Shown in pieces: positions 1-5,688 of a stretch of DNA of 12,443 bases (position 1 is its first letter; every line of letters begins with the position of its first letter). A program made the position numbers and the translations under genes. The notes under the pieces were generated by a model, which searched no databases, had not been told where the DNA came from, and saw only the letters and a list, made by a program, of their open reading frames with translations. Source of the stretch: Methylococcales bacterium (lineage in GTDB: Bacteria; Pseudomonadota; Gammaproteobacteria; Methylococcales; Methylomonadaceae); contig JAGLEW010000138.1 of assembly GCA_023144875.1 (NCBI GenBank), forward strand, positions 1 to 12,443. The letters are read 5' to 3'.

Positions 1-893
1 AGCATTTCACCGTGGGTATTTTTGATGGCAAATTGTACCGTATTGGGCAAGCGGTGGACGCTGTGGGAAAAAATAGTACAGTTAGGAATGTTGACTAATT
101 GCGCTTCTAAATAATTCCGTAAGTTTAACAAGGTTTTTGTTCGTGCGTCCAATTCTGTCAATGCCAATTCAGCGGCTTTTCCAAAACCGACAATCGCGGC
201 AATATTTTCAGTGCCTGAGCGTAAGTTTTGTTCTTGTCCTCCACCGATAATTAAAGGTTTCAAGACGGTATTTTTTTCAATAATTAACGCGCCACAGCCT
301 TTAGGGCCGTAAATTTTATGACTGGATACGGTTAATCGTTGCACGCCAAGCTGATTAAAATCCACAGGAATTTTACCAACGGCTTGCACGGCATCGGTAT
401 GGAGTATTAAATTTTGTGGCTGTAATTGATTGGCAACCTCGGTAATGGCTTGAATCGCCCCTGTTTCATTATTCGCCAGCATAATTGAGACAATGGAATA
501 CGGAGGAAGTTTTAAATCCTCAAGTGCATTCTTATTAAGTGTGCCTTGTGAGTTAACGCCAATAATTTGTGGGACTAAAGAGGACAGCGTATGAATTGTG
601 TCGGTGACCGAAGGATGTTCAATCGCAGACAAAGCGTATTGCGGGCTTTTATTCATTGGCTGTAACGCTAAATTATTGGCTTCGGTGCCACCGCTGGTAA
701 AAATAACCTGTTTCGGGTCAACATGCACTAAGGCGGCAACCTGTTCTCTGGCAATATCCATCGCACTGCGAGCAATACGCCCCATTTTGTGTAAACTGGA
801 GGCATTGCCATAACAATGGTGTAAAAAAGGCTGCATCGCCTCTAAAACACGCTCATCAACCGCCGTGGTGGCGTTATGATCCAAATAAACCAT
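1..893 (-). CDS. Cysteine desulfurase, NifS/IscS type (3' part outside window)
   Basis: This is a PLP enzyme that takes sulfur from cysteine and passes it as persulfide to Fe-S cluster assembly. The reading frame is open for 297 codons from an ATG at 893-891 and leaves the window at its left edge. It begins MVYLDHNATT, the class V aminotransferase opening of NifS/IscS. Visible family landmarks are TSGGTEANN (66-74), the PLP-stacking His in EHPS (His93), NNETGAIQ (141-148), HTDAVQ with Asp167, the Schiff-base lysine in SSHK (Lys193) and RSGTEN (225-230). The persulfide-forming cysteine normally sits near residue 325 and is beyond the edge, so activity cannot be confirmed here. The start is 9 bases after the iscR stop with no clear Shine-Dalgarno, so it is probably co-transcribed with iscR and may be translationally coupled. 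The short N-terminus resembles NifS more than E. coli IscS; which scaffold it serves cannot be seen. Confidence 0.93.
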   Translation of the reverse strand, partial: MVYLDHNATTAVDERVLEAMQPFLHHCYGNASSLHKMGRIARSAMDIAREQVAALVHVDPKQVIFTSGGTEANNLALQPMNKSPQYALSAIEHPSVTDTIHTLSSLVPQIIGVNSQGTLNKNALEDLKLPPYSIVSIMLANNETGAIQAITEVANQLQPQNLILHTDAVQAVGKIPVDFNQLGVQRLTVSSHKIYGPKGCGALIIEKNTVLKPLIIGGGQEQNLRSGTENIAAIVGFGKAAELALTELDARTKTLLNLRNYLEAQLVNIPNCTIFSHSVHRLPNTVQFAIKNTHGEM

Positions 894-902
894 CTGTGAT
901 GA

Positions 903-1355
903 TTATAAAAGGGGTTTTAGGGCGCTGTTTTGGCTTTCCGCAATATCGGCGACCGAGCCTTTTGCTAAAATTTCGGCCAGTGAGATTTCAGATAAATAAT
1001 CGTAAATTTGTGCGCTCAATCCTGTCCATAAATCATGTGTTAAGCACGGGCCATTATTATGACAATTGCCCTTACCCGCACATTTGGTGGAGTCAATTTG
1101 CTCATCCACAGCGTTAATAATTTCGGCAATATTAATGTCTTCAGGCTGGCGACTTAATTGATAGCCACCCCCAGGACCTCTTACCCCTGTGACCATTCCC
1201 GCTTTGCGTAAGCGTGAAAATAATTGTTCCAAATATGAAAGGGATATTATTTGTCGTGTTGCTATATCCGTTAAGGTGATGGGTTTTTTTTGACTATGGA
1301 ATGCAAGGTCTAGCATTGCGGTTACCGCATAACGCCCTTTGGTAGTTAGTCGCAC
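903..1355 (-). CDS. iscR: Fe-S cluster assembly transcriptional regulator IscR (Rrf2 family)
   Basis: IscR is a DNA-binding sensor of Fe-S status. With a [2Fe-2S] cluster it represses the isc operon at type 1 sites, and without one it still acts at type 2 sites. The protein is 150 residues, slightly shorter than E. coli IscR. It opens MRLTTKGRYAVTAMLDLA, the typical Rrf2 winged-helix start, and continues with the recognition region LEQLFSRLRKAGMVTGVRG and the wing PGGGYQL. The cluster ligands Cys92, Cys98, Cys104 and His107 are all present, at the E. coli IscR positions. The start is GTG (1353-1355) with AGGA seven bases upstream; it is supported by the match of MRLT to the family N-terminus. 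It lies first in an operon with the cysteine desulfurase, and its own promoter carries a type 1-like operator, so autorepression is likely. Confidence 0.96.
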   Translation of the reverse strand: MRLTTKGRYAVTAMLDLAFHSQKKPITLTDIATRQIISLSYLEQLFSRLRKAGMVTGVRGPGGGYQLSRQPEDINIAEIINAVDEQIDSTKCAGKGNCHNNGPCLTHDLWTGLSAQIYDYLSEISLAEILAKGSVADIAESQNSALKPLL

Positions 1356-1389
1356 AAAATCGTCCTAAGCTAAGTTAAATATAGATTTC

Positions 1390-1418
1390 ACTATAGGTAA
1401 ACCCAGTAAAATAGTCAA
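1390..1418 (-). promoter_or_regulatory. Sigma-70 promoter of iscR-cysteine desulfurase
   Basis: Read on the minus strand there is TTGACT (1418-1413), exactly 17 bases of spacer, then TATAGT (1395-1390). Each hexamer matches the consensus at 5 of 6 positions. Transcription should start near 1383, giving a leader of about 27 bases before the GTG start of iscR. It is the best promoter match in the window. The -35 box lies inside the IscR-like operator. Confidence 0.8.
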
Positions 1419-1422
1419 CTAT
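1398..1422 (-). promoter_or_regulatory. Type 1 IscR operator over the iscR promoter
   Basis: The 25-base E. coli type 1 IscR consensus is ATASYYGACT, RWWW, then YAGTCRRSTAT. Read on the minus strand, the first half is ATAGTTGACT (perfect) and the centre ATTTT also fits. The second half keeps A, T, the two R positions and one T. I count 20 of 25 matches by hand. Its position over the -35 box and spacer is what direct repression by holo-IscR would need. This is sequence matching only; binding is inferred. Confidence 0.7.
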
Positions 1423-1689
1423 TTTTAAGCCCTATTTTGGGAGAAATTTTAGGATATTTTTAACCTTAATATATAGCGCGGTGATTGAAAGACCTGACAA
1501 AGCATGGGTTTATTGAGAAGGACGTGTATTTTATTGCATTAGGATGGGGTTATTTGTAAGTGATTAAAATAAAAGGTTAATTTTTTAAAAGTTGGCGTTA
1601 GTATGAAATTTGCTTTTCTAACCATAATAGCCCTGTCATCAGTCGCGCGCCGACCAGTATCAACGCGCAAGAAATTCTTAGGTGGCTAT
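1423..1689. other. Intergenic region between iscR promoter and qmcA
   Basis: AT-rich and without a supported gene. The only noteworthy items are a GC-rich patch GTCGCGCGCCGAC (1642-1654), which stands out from its surroundings, and a 49-codon plus-strand reading frame from ATG 1603. That frame has no Shine-Dalgarno and runs into the qmcA 3' end on the opposite strand, so I do not call it a gene. Confidence 0.6.
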
Positions 1690-1729
1690 AAAATTTTACT
1701 TGGGTTTTTGATAAAAACCGTACGTAAAA
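1690..1729 (-). terminator. Possible weak Rho-independent terminator after qmcA
   Basis: Immediately after the qmcA stop, the minus strand can form a two-part stem. The outer arms are TTTTAC (1729-1724) and GTAAAA (1699-1694), the inner arms GGTTTTT and AAAAACC with an ATC loop (1719-1703), with a small internal loop between them. Four T follow (1693-1690). The stem is AT-rich and the T run short, so strength is doubtful; position after the last gene of the operon is the main support. Confidence 0.4.
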
Positions 1730-2575
1730 CTACCGCCCTAGGATACCTTTGACCGCTTGAATTAAATCGGAGGGTAATACCACGGTTTTAGAATTTTCAG
1801 ATTCCGCTAAGCCTCGCATTGCTTCAATATATTTTTCACCTAATAAATAGGTCGCGGGTAATTCTTTATCTTGCAATGATAATCCAATACTTTCAATCGC
1901 TTTTGCACTGGCATTTGCTAATAATATTTTTGCTTCTGCATCCCGCTTTGACGCTGCTAAGCGACCATCCGCTTCAAGAATAGCGGCTTGTTTTTCACCT
2001 TCAGCACGGGTAACAGCCGCACGGCGTTCTCGTTCAGCGGCACCTTGCTCTTCCATAGAAGCTTGCATGGTAGGAGATGGGTTAATGTCTTGAATTTCAA
2101 CTGTTTTCAGGGTAATTCCCCAATCAGAAATATCATCGGCAATGCCTTCTTTTAATTTATTCTTAATATGCTCACGTGATGAAAGCGCCGAATCCAATGT
2201 CATTTCACCAATAATGGCTCGCAGAGAAGTTTGAATCAATTTTTCAATTGCAAGGACATAATCTTCAACCCCATAAACGGCTTTTTCAGGGGATACGATA
2301 TTAATATAAGCAATTGCATTGGCGGTAATCACCGCATTATCTTTAGTAATCACTTCTTGAGAGGGAATATCAAGCACAATATCTTTCGTGGTCAACCTTT
2401 CAACGATTGAATCCACATAAGGAATTACAATGTTTAACCCTGGTGATAAAGTATTATGATATTTACCCAGTCGCTGTACTATATGCTTATAACCTTGCGG
2501 GACGATTCTAACGCCTTTGATAACCGTGACAAGAACCAAGATAACAAACGCACTAACAATATATAAACCTTCCAT
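1730..2575 (-). CDS. qmcA: SPFH/stomatin-like membrane protein, QmcA type
   Basis: A bacterial stomatin homologue: a single-pass membrane protein that oligomerises and is thought to organise membrane microdomains or protect membrane proteases. It has 281 residues. An N-terminal hydrophobic helix spans about 4-22. The SPFH/band 7 domain follows at about 23-180, with typical stretches VPQGYKHIVQRLGKY, PGLNIVIPYVD and SQEVITKDNAV. An Ala/Glu/Arg-rich coiled coil covers about 175-225 (EEQGAAERERRAAVTRAEG), then a C-terminal LPSDLIQ segment. The ATG start has AAGGA eight bases upstream. It follows the nfeD-like gene by 10 bases; SPFH and NfeD proteins are commonly encoded as a pair and believed to interact. 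No odd features; the exact physiological role is not deducible from the sequence. Confidence 0.92.
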   Translation of the reverse strand: MEGLYIVSAFVILVLVTVIKGVRIVPQGYKHIVQRLGKYHNTLSPGLNIVIPYVDSIVERLTTKDIVLDIPSQEVITKDNAVITANAIAYINIVSPEKAVYGVEDYVLAIEKLIQTSLRAIIGEMTLDSALSSREHIKNKLKEGIADDISDWGITLKTVEIQDINPSPTMQASMEEQGAAERERRAAVTRAEGEKQAAILEADGRLAASKRDAEAKILLANASAKAIESIGLSLQDKELPATYLLGEKYIEAMRGLAESENSKTVVLPSDLIQAVKGILGR

Positions 2576-2585
2576 TATTTATTCC

Positions 2586-3050
2586 TTATTTAATTGAAAC
2601 TAATAAATTATTCTGAGTTATTTTTTCGACAATAACACGTTGCCCTACTTCTATTTCTTCATCACAACTAAAAGACCATTCATCCGTTCCTAAAATAGGG
2701 ACTGAAAAACGTAAAACACCTTTGCCTTTATGTCCTAAATGTGCCTCAATCACTAACCCTACTTGCCCTAAGATAACCTCTTCAGGGATTTCTTCCAATG
2801 ACTTATTTTTCAAGTAAGGGGATAAATGTTTAAACCAGCTGTAAATAATTAAAATAGACAAACTGATCCATGACATAACTTGAATAGAAAAGGTCATCGG
2901 AACAAACCATAACAGAAGACCGATGATGATAGCACTCAGACCAAACCATAATAAAAAAAAACTAAAGAGCATTATCTCTAACGTTGCTAACAGCAAACCA
3001 AAAACTAACCAGTGCCAATAAACAATAGAGGTATTCAACCATTCCAACAT
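2586..3050 (-). CDS. NfeD-like membrane protein, short form (partner of SPFH protein)
   Basis: This 154-residue protein has the layout of short NfeD proteins. Hydrophobic helices cover about 12-50 (probably two) and 53-72. A soluble C-terminal beta-barrel (OB-fold) follows at about 90-154, recognisable by ILGQVGLV, a central GKGVLRFSV, then EWSFSCDEEIEVGQRVIVEKI. It lacks the ClpP-like protease domain of long NfeD. GGAGA lies six bases before the ATG at 3050. It is the first gene of a two-gene operon with the qmcA-like gene, matching the E. coli ybbK-qmcA type pairing. Its function is known only loosely: membrane quality control or raft-like assemblies with the SPFH partner. A TTGACC hexamer at 3142-3137 could be part of its promoter, but I see no convincing -10 at proper spacing. 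Confidence 0.87.
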   Translation of the reverse strand: MLEWLNTSIVYWHWLVFGLLLATLEIMLFSFFLLWFGLSAIIIGLLLWFVPMTFSIQVMSWISLSILIIYSWFKHLSPYLKNKSLEEIPEEVILGQVGLVIEAHLGHKGKGVLRFSVPILGTDEWSFSCDEEIEVGQRVIVEKITQNNLLVSIK

Positions 3051-3300
3051 GTTAGTCTCCGTTTAAAGTATATATTTTTCATTCTTTTACACATAGCCTG
3101 ACTATTTTTAGTTTAAATAACTAAGTCTAGCTGCTTGGTCAAGATATTACGATAAACCTTATTTTTGTACACGATATTTTTTCATCCTATCTCAATAACC
3201 TGAGTTCAGGTTAATAGTCATTGATTTTAAAAGAGTTTCATCTTGCTTTTTTTAATAACAAGTATGTCAGGAGGGCATAAAGGTAGAATAAGAAGCCTAG
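3051..3300. other. Gene-free upstream region of nfeD
   Basis: It carries the nfeD leader (minus strand) and presumably its promoter, which I cannot place firmly. No reading frame here looks like a gene on either strand. The one structured element is the 18-base palindrome at 3196-3213. Confidence 0.5.
3196..3213. repeat. 18-base near-perfect palindrome
   Basis: Arms TAACCTGA and TCAGGTTA are perfectly complementary over 8 bases around a GT centre. No T run follows on either strand, so it does not look like a terminator. The shape suits an operator for a dimeric regulator about 145 bases upstream of nfeD, or one that belonged to the decayed gene downstream. No regulator is identified. Confidence 0.55.
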
Positions 3301-3536
3301 CAACACCGACTGTTTTTTCAAGGTAATCATTTTACGACGACAAAAGTGGTAGCTTCATCAAGCACGTTTGATGAAGATCGTGATGCGATTAATAATTGCG
3401 CGATGAGTTTGGCGGAATGGGAGGCTTATGATATTAAAATTGCACTTAATGAAACGGGCGGTAATATTTCTTTAGCGGCTAAAAACTGGGCATCACTCGA
3501 ATGACATTATATAAAAAATGGTGTGTTTTGGGCTAA
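3301..3536 (+). pseudogene. Remnant of a Fis-type helix-turn-helix regulator (C-terminal end, frameshifted)
   Basis: The plus-strand frame ending at TGA 3502-3504 contains SLAEWEAYDIKIAL, then NETGGNISLAAK. This is the helix and turn of the Fis-type DNA-binding domain found at the C-terminus of sigma-54 activators and related response regulators. After the run of five A at 3481-3485 the family pattern continues in another frame as LGITRMTLYKKW and VLG, stopping at TAA 3534-3536. Adding one A gives AAKKLGITRMTLYKK, the expected continuous domain, so a single-base deletion broke it. The in-frame part runs back to a TAG at 3298-3300 with no recognisable receiver or AAA+ domain and no good start, so the N-terminal part is gone. 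The Trp after KK, where a Leu is usual, also suggests decay. A sequencing error in the A run would explain the frameshift but not the missing N-terminus. Confidence 0.75.
3353..3376. repeat. Inverted repeat, 9-base perfect arms
   Basis: CTTCATCAA (3353-3361) and TTGATGAAG (3368-3376) are exact complements with the six-base spacer GCACGT. It lies inside the pseudogene frame just before the Fis-type domain. No T run follows, so it is not an ordinary terminator. It may be chance, an operator or an RNA hairpin. Confidence 0.6.
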
Positions 3537-3694
3537 TAAAGCAGGGGGTTGATTGGGTGCTAGCCTAGCTGTGACAATTTGTCGCGCGACAATTTGCCAT
3601 ATTCCTAAAGGCGGTATGATTGGGTAGAATGATGGCAACTCTTAAATTATGCATACATGTGCTTACCTCCTAAAAGTTATTAAGGGTTTCTTCC
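3537..3694. other. Gene-free stretch between pseudogene and terminator
   Basis: No supported coding sequence. It holds a short inverted repeat GCTAG-C-CTAGC (3559-3569) and the CG-rich palindrome with direct repeat described separately. A 13-codon frame starting ATGGCAACTC near 3632 contains no tryptophan codon, so it does not look like a trp leader peptide. Confidence 0.5.
3573..3596. repeat. CG-rich 14-base palindrome flanked by a 9-base direct repeat
   Basis: TTGTCGCGCGACAA (3579-3592) is a perfect palindrome. Overlapping it, GACAATTTG occurs twice in the same orientation (3573-3581 and 3588-3596). CG-rich palindromes are rare in this AT-leaning sequence. A related string GTCGCGCG occurs at 1642-1649 in the other long intergenic region, so this may belong to a dispersed intergenic repeat. 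Confidence 0.5.
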
Positions 3695-3728
3695 ATGCAA
3701 CTTGTTTTTTACAAGTTGCATTTTTTTT
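3695..3728 (+). terminator. Strong Rho-independent terminator upstream of trpF
   Basis: A perfect 10-base stem, ATGCAACTTG (3695-3704) with CAAGTTGCAT (3712-3721), closes a seven-base loop and runs into eight T (3721-3728). Orientation is plus strand only, since no T run lies on the other side. It stands about 130 bases before trpF and upstream of the trpF promoter, so it should end transcription coming from the pseudogene region and insulate the trp-purF block. An attenuator role is less likely because the probable promoter lies downstream of it and no Trp-rich leader is visible. Confidence 0.85.
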
Positions 3729-3800
3729 GCCCGCTGGTTTTTAGTCTTCGTGTCGCGGCACCCTTGTCTTTAGCAAACAAGACTTCTGGCTATCTTGGTC

Positions 3801-3828
3801 TTAACAAGATTCAAATTTATGCTATCCT
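3801..3828 (+). promoter_or_regulatory. Probable sigma-70 promoter of the trpF-metZ cluster
   Basis: TTAACA (3801-3806, 5 of 6), a 16-base spacer, then TATCCT (3823-3828, 4 of 6), preceded by an extended -10 TG at 3820-3821. Start would be near 3835, leaving a leader of about 20 bases. The -35 box overlaps an imperfect hairpin ATCTTG/CAAGAT (3792-3810) that could be an operator. It does not resemble the E. coli TrpR operator. Confidence 0.5.
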
Positions 3829-3855
3829 AGTCCGCTTTATTTATAAATTTTTATT

Positions 3856-4473
3856 ATGCGTACTCGCGTTAAAATGTGTGGTTTTAGCACCGTTGAAACT
3901 GCGGTTTATGCGGCTCAATTAGGGGTTGATGCGATTGGATTGGTCTTTTATCCTCCAAGCTCTCGACATGTTAGCCTTGAAACGGCGGTTGAAATTGTGA
4001 GCGCTTTACCTGCTTTCACCTCGGTCGTGGCTTTATTTGTAGACGCATCAGAGGCGAATATTAATCAGGTTTTAAATAAGGTAGCCATTGATTACATTCA
4101 ATTTCACGGAAATGAAACCCCTGAAGCCTGTCGCCGCTATCAAAAACCTTATATTAAAGCCATTTCGATCTCGAAAGACACACAAATAGCCTCGGTCGTG
4201 CGTCATTATAAGGATGCGTGTGCTTTATTGGTGGATACCTATCATCCGCAAGAAAAAGGTGGAACGGGAGCGTGTTTTGATTGGAATCTTATGCCGAAAC
4301 AATGTGAGTTACCCTTAATTTTAGCAGGTGGGTTAACCCCTGAAAATGCACAGCAGGCAATAACACAGGTAAGGCCTTACGCACTTGATGTTAGCAGTGG
4401 TATAGAGATAAAAAAAGGAATTAAATCCAAGGCTAAAATAGCCGCTTTTATTAAAGAAGTTAATCAGAGTTAA
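3856..4473 (+). CDS. trpF: Phosphoribosylanthranilate isomerase
   Basis: Catalyses the Amadori rearrangement of N-(5-phosphoribosyl)anthranilate to CdRP, the third step of tryptophan synthesis from chorismate. At 205 residues it has the usual length for a stand-alone TIM-barrel TrpF. Landmarks are the catalytic Cys8 in KMCGF (usually KICG), GLVFYPPSSR (28-37), IQFHGNE (81-87), the catalytic Asp127 in LLVDTY, the phosphate-binding GGTG (135-138), LAGGLTPENA (156-165) and DVSSGIE (178-184). The ATG start gives the family opening MRTRVK; it has no visible Shine-Dalgarno in its AT-rich leader, so initiation may be modest. trpB follows after 12 bases. In pseudomonads truA stands immediately upstream of trpF; here it does not. 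Confidence 0.97.
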   Translation: MRTRVKMCGFSTVETAVYAAQLGVDAIGLVFYPPSSRHVSLETAVEIVSALPAFTSVVALFVDASEANINQVLNKVAIDYIQFHGNETPEACRRYQKPYIKAISISKDTQIASVVRHYKDACALLVDTYHPQEKGGTGACFDWNLMPKQCELPLILAGGLTPENAQQAITQVRPYALDVSSGIEIKKGIKSKAKIAAFIKEVNQS

Positions 4474-4485
4474 GTAAAAAAAATA

Positions 4486-5688
4486 ATGACAAAAAAATAT
4501 ACGATGCCCGATGAACGGGGACACTTTGGCCCTTATGGGGGGTTATTTGTCTCAGAAACCTTGATTGAGCCGATAAAAGCGTTGAATACGGCGTATCAAA
4601 AATACAGGGATGATGCGGATTTTATGGCTGAATTGGATGCCGATTTACAACATTATGTGGGTCGCCCTTCGCCTTTGTATCATGCAGAGCGCTGGTCAAA
4701 AAAATTAGGCGGAGCGCAAATTTATTTAAAGCGAGAAGATTTAAATCATACGGGCGCTCACAAAGTTAATAACACCATTGGTCAAGCGTTATTAGCGAAA
4801 CGAATGGGTAAAACTCGTATTATCGCGGAAACAGGCGCAGGTCAACATGGTGTAGCAACGGCAACGGTTGCCGCGCGTTTAGGGTTGGAATGCGTGGTTT
4901 ATATGGGTGCGGTGGATGTTCAGCGTCAAGCGTTAAATGTATATCGAATGAAATTATTAGGTGCAACGGTTGTTCCTGTGGAGTCGGGTTCTAAAACCTT
5001 AAAAGATGCGTTAAATGAAGCCTTGCGTGATTGGGTCACTCATGTGGATGATACTTTTTATATAATAGGGACAGTGGCAGGCCCGCATCCTTATCCTGCA
5101 ATGGTACGCGATTTTCAAACCATTATTGGTCGAGAAGCGAAACAGCAATGTCTCGCGCAAACAGGAGGATTGCCGAATGCTTTGGTTGCTTGTGTGGGCG
5201 GTGGTTCCAATGCGATTGGTTTATTTCACCCTTTTATAGATGATGAGGATGTCAAAATGTTTGGTGTGGAAGCGGCGGGTGATGGCATTGAAACAGGGCG
5301 GCATTCAGCGCCTTTATGCGCAGGTCGCCCAGGGGTTTTACATGGAAATCGTACCTATCTTATGGCAGATGATGATGGGGAAATTATTGAAACCCATTCC
5401 ATTTCAGCGGGCTTGGATTATCCAGGCGTTGGCCCTGAACATGCGTGGCTAAAAGATATTGGTCGGGCGGATTATGTTAATATTACGGATACGGAAGCGG
5501 TGGTAGGATTTCATGAATTAACCCGTACAGAAGGGATTATTCCTGCGTTAGAATCCAGTCATGCGATTGCTTATACGTCAAAAGTTGCCCCAACGATGAA
5601 AAAAGAGGAAATTATTATTGTTAATTTATCGGGCCGAGGTGATAAGGATATGCACACAATGGCAAAACGTGAGGGGATAGAAATATGA
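4486..5688 (+). CDS. trpB: Tryptophan synthase beta subunit
   Basis: The PLP-dependent beta subunit joins indole and serine to make tryptophan within the alpha2-beta2 complex with TrpA. The length of 400 residues is standard. It begins MTKKYTMPDERGHFGPYGG, a typical TrpB1 start. Active-site features are HTGAHKVNN with the Schiff-base Lys93, AETGAGQHG with catalytic Glu115, and the PLP phosphate loop GGGSN (238-242). The C-terminal LSGRGDKDM is complete. The Shine-Dalgarno is poor. Its stop overlaps the trpA start by four bases (ATGA), so TrpA is likely translationally coupled, as suits a 1:1 complex. Confidence 0.98.
   Translation: MTKKYTMPDERGHFGPYGGLFVSETLIEPIKALNTAYQKYRDDADFMAELDADLQHYVGRPSPLYHAERWSKKLGGAQIYLKREDLNHTGAHKVNNTIGQALLAKRMGKTRIIAETGAGQHGVATATVAARLGLECVVYMGAVDVQRQALNVYRMKLLGATVVPVESGSKTLKDALNEALRDWVTHVDDTFYIIGTVAGPHPYPAMVRDFQTIIGREAKQQCLAQTGGLPNALVACVGGGSNAIGLFHPFIDDEDVKMFGVEAAGDGIETGRHSAPLCAGRPGVLHGNRTYLMADDDGEIIETHSISAGLDYPGVGPEHAWLKDIGRADYVNITDTEAVVGFHELTRTEGIIPALESSHAIAYTSKVAPTMKKEEIIIVNLSGRGDKDMHTMAKREGIEI

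Noticed and set aside
598..813. Plus-strand frames inside the cysteine desulfurase and across iscR
   Set aside because: They are antisense to clearly conserved coding sequence and resemble no family.
3620..3728. Tryptophan attenuator (leader peptide plus terminator) before trpF
   Set aside because: The short frame near 3632 has no Trp codon, and the likely trpF promoter lies downstream of the terminator, so the terminator would not be in the trpF leader.
3695..3922. 75-codon plus-strand frame starting at 3695 and running into trpF
   Set aside because: Its ATG is the first base of the terminator stem, its codons read through the stem, the T run and the promoter, and its end overlaps trpF in another frame.
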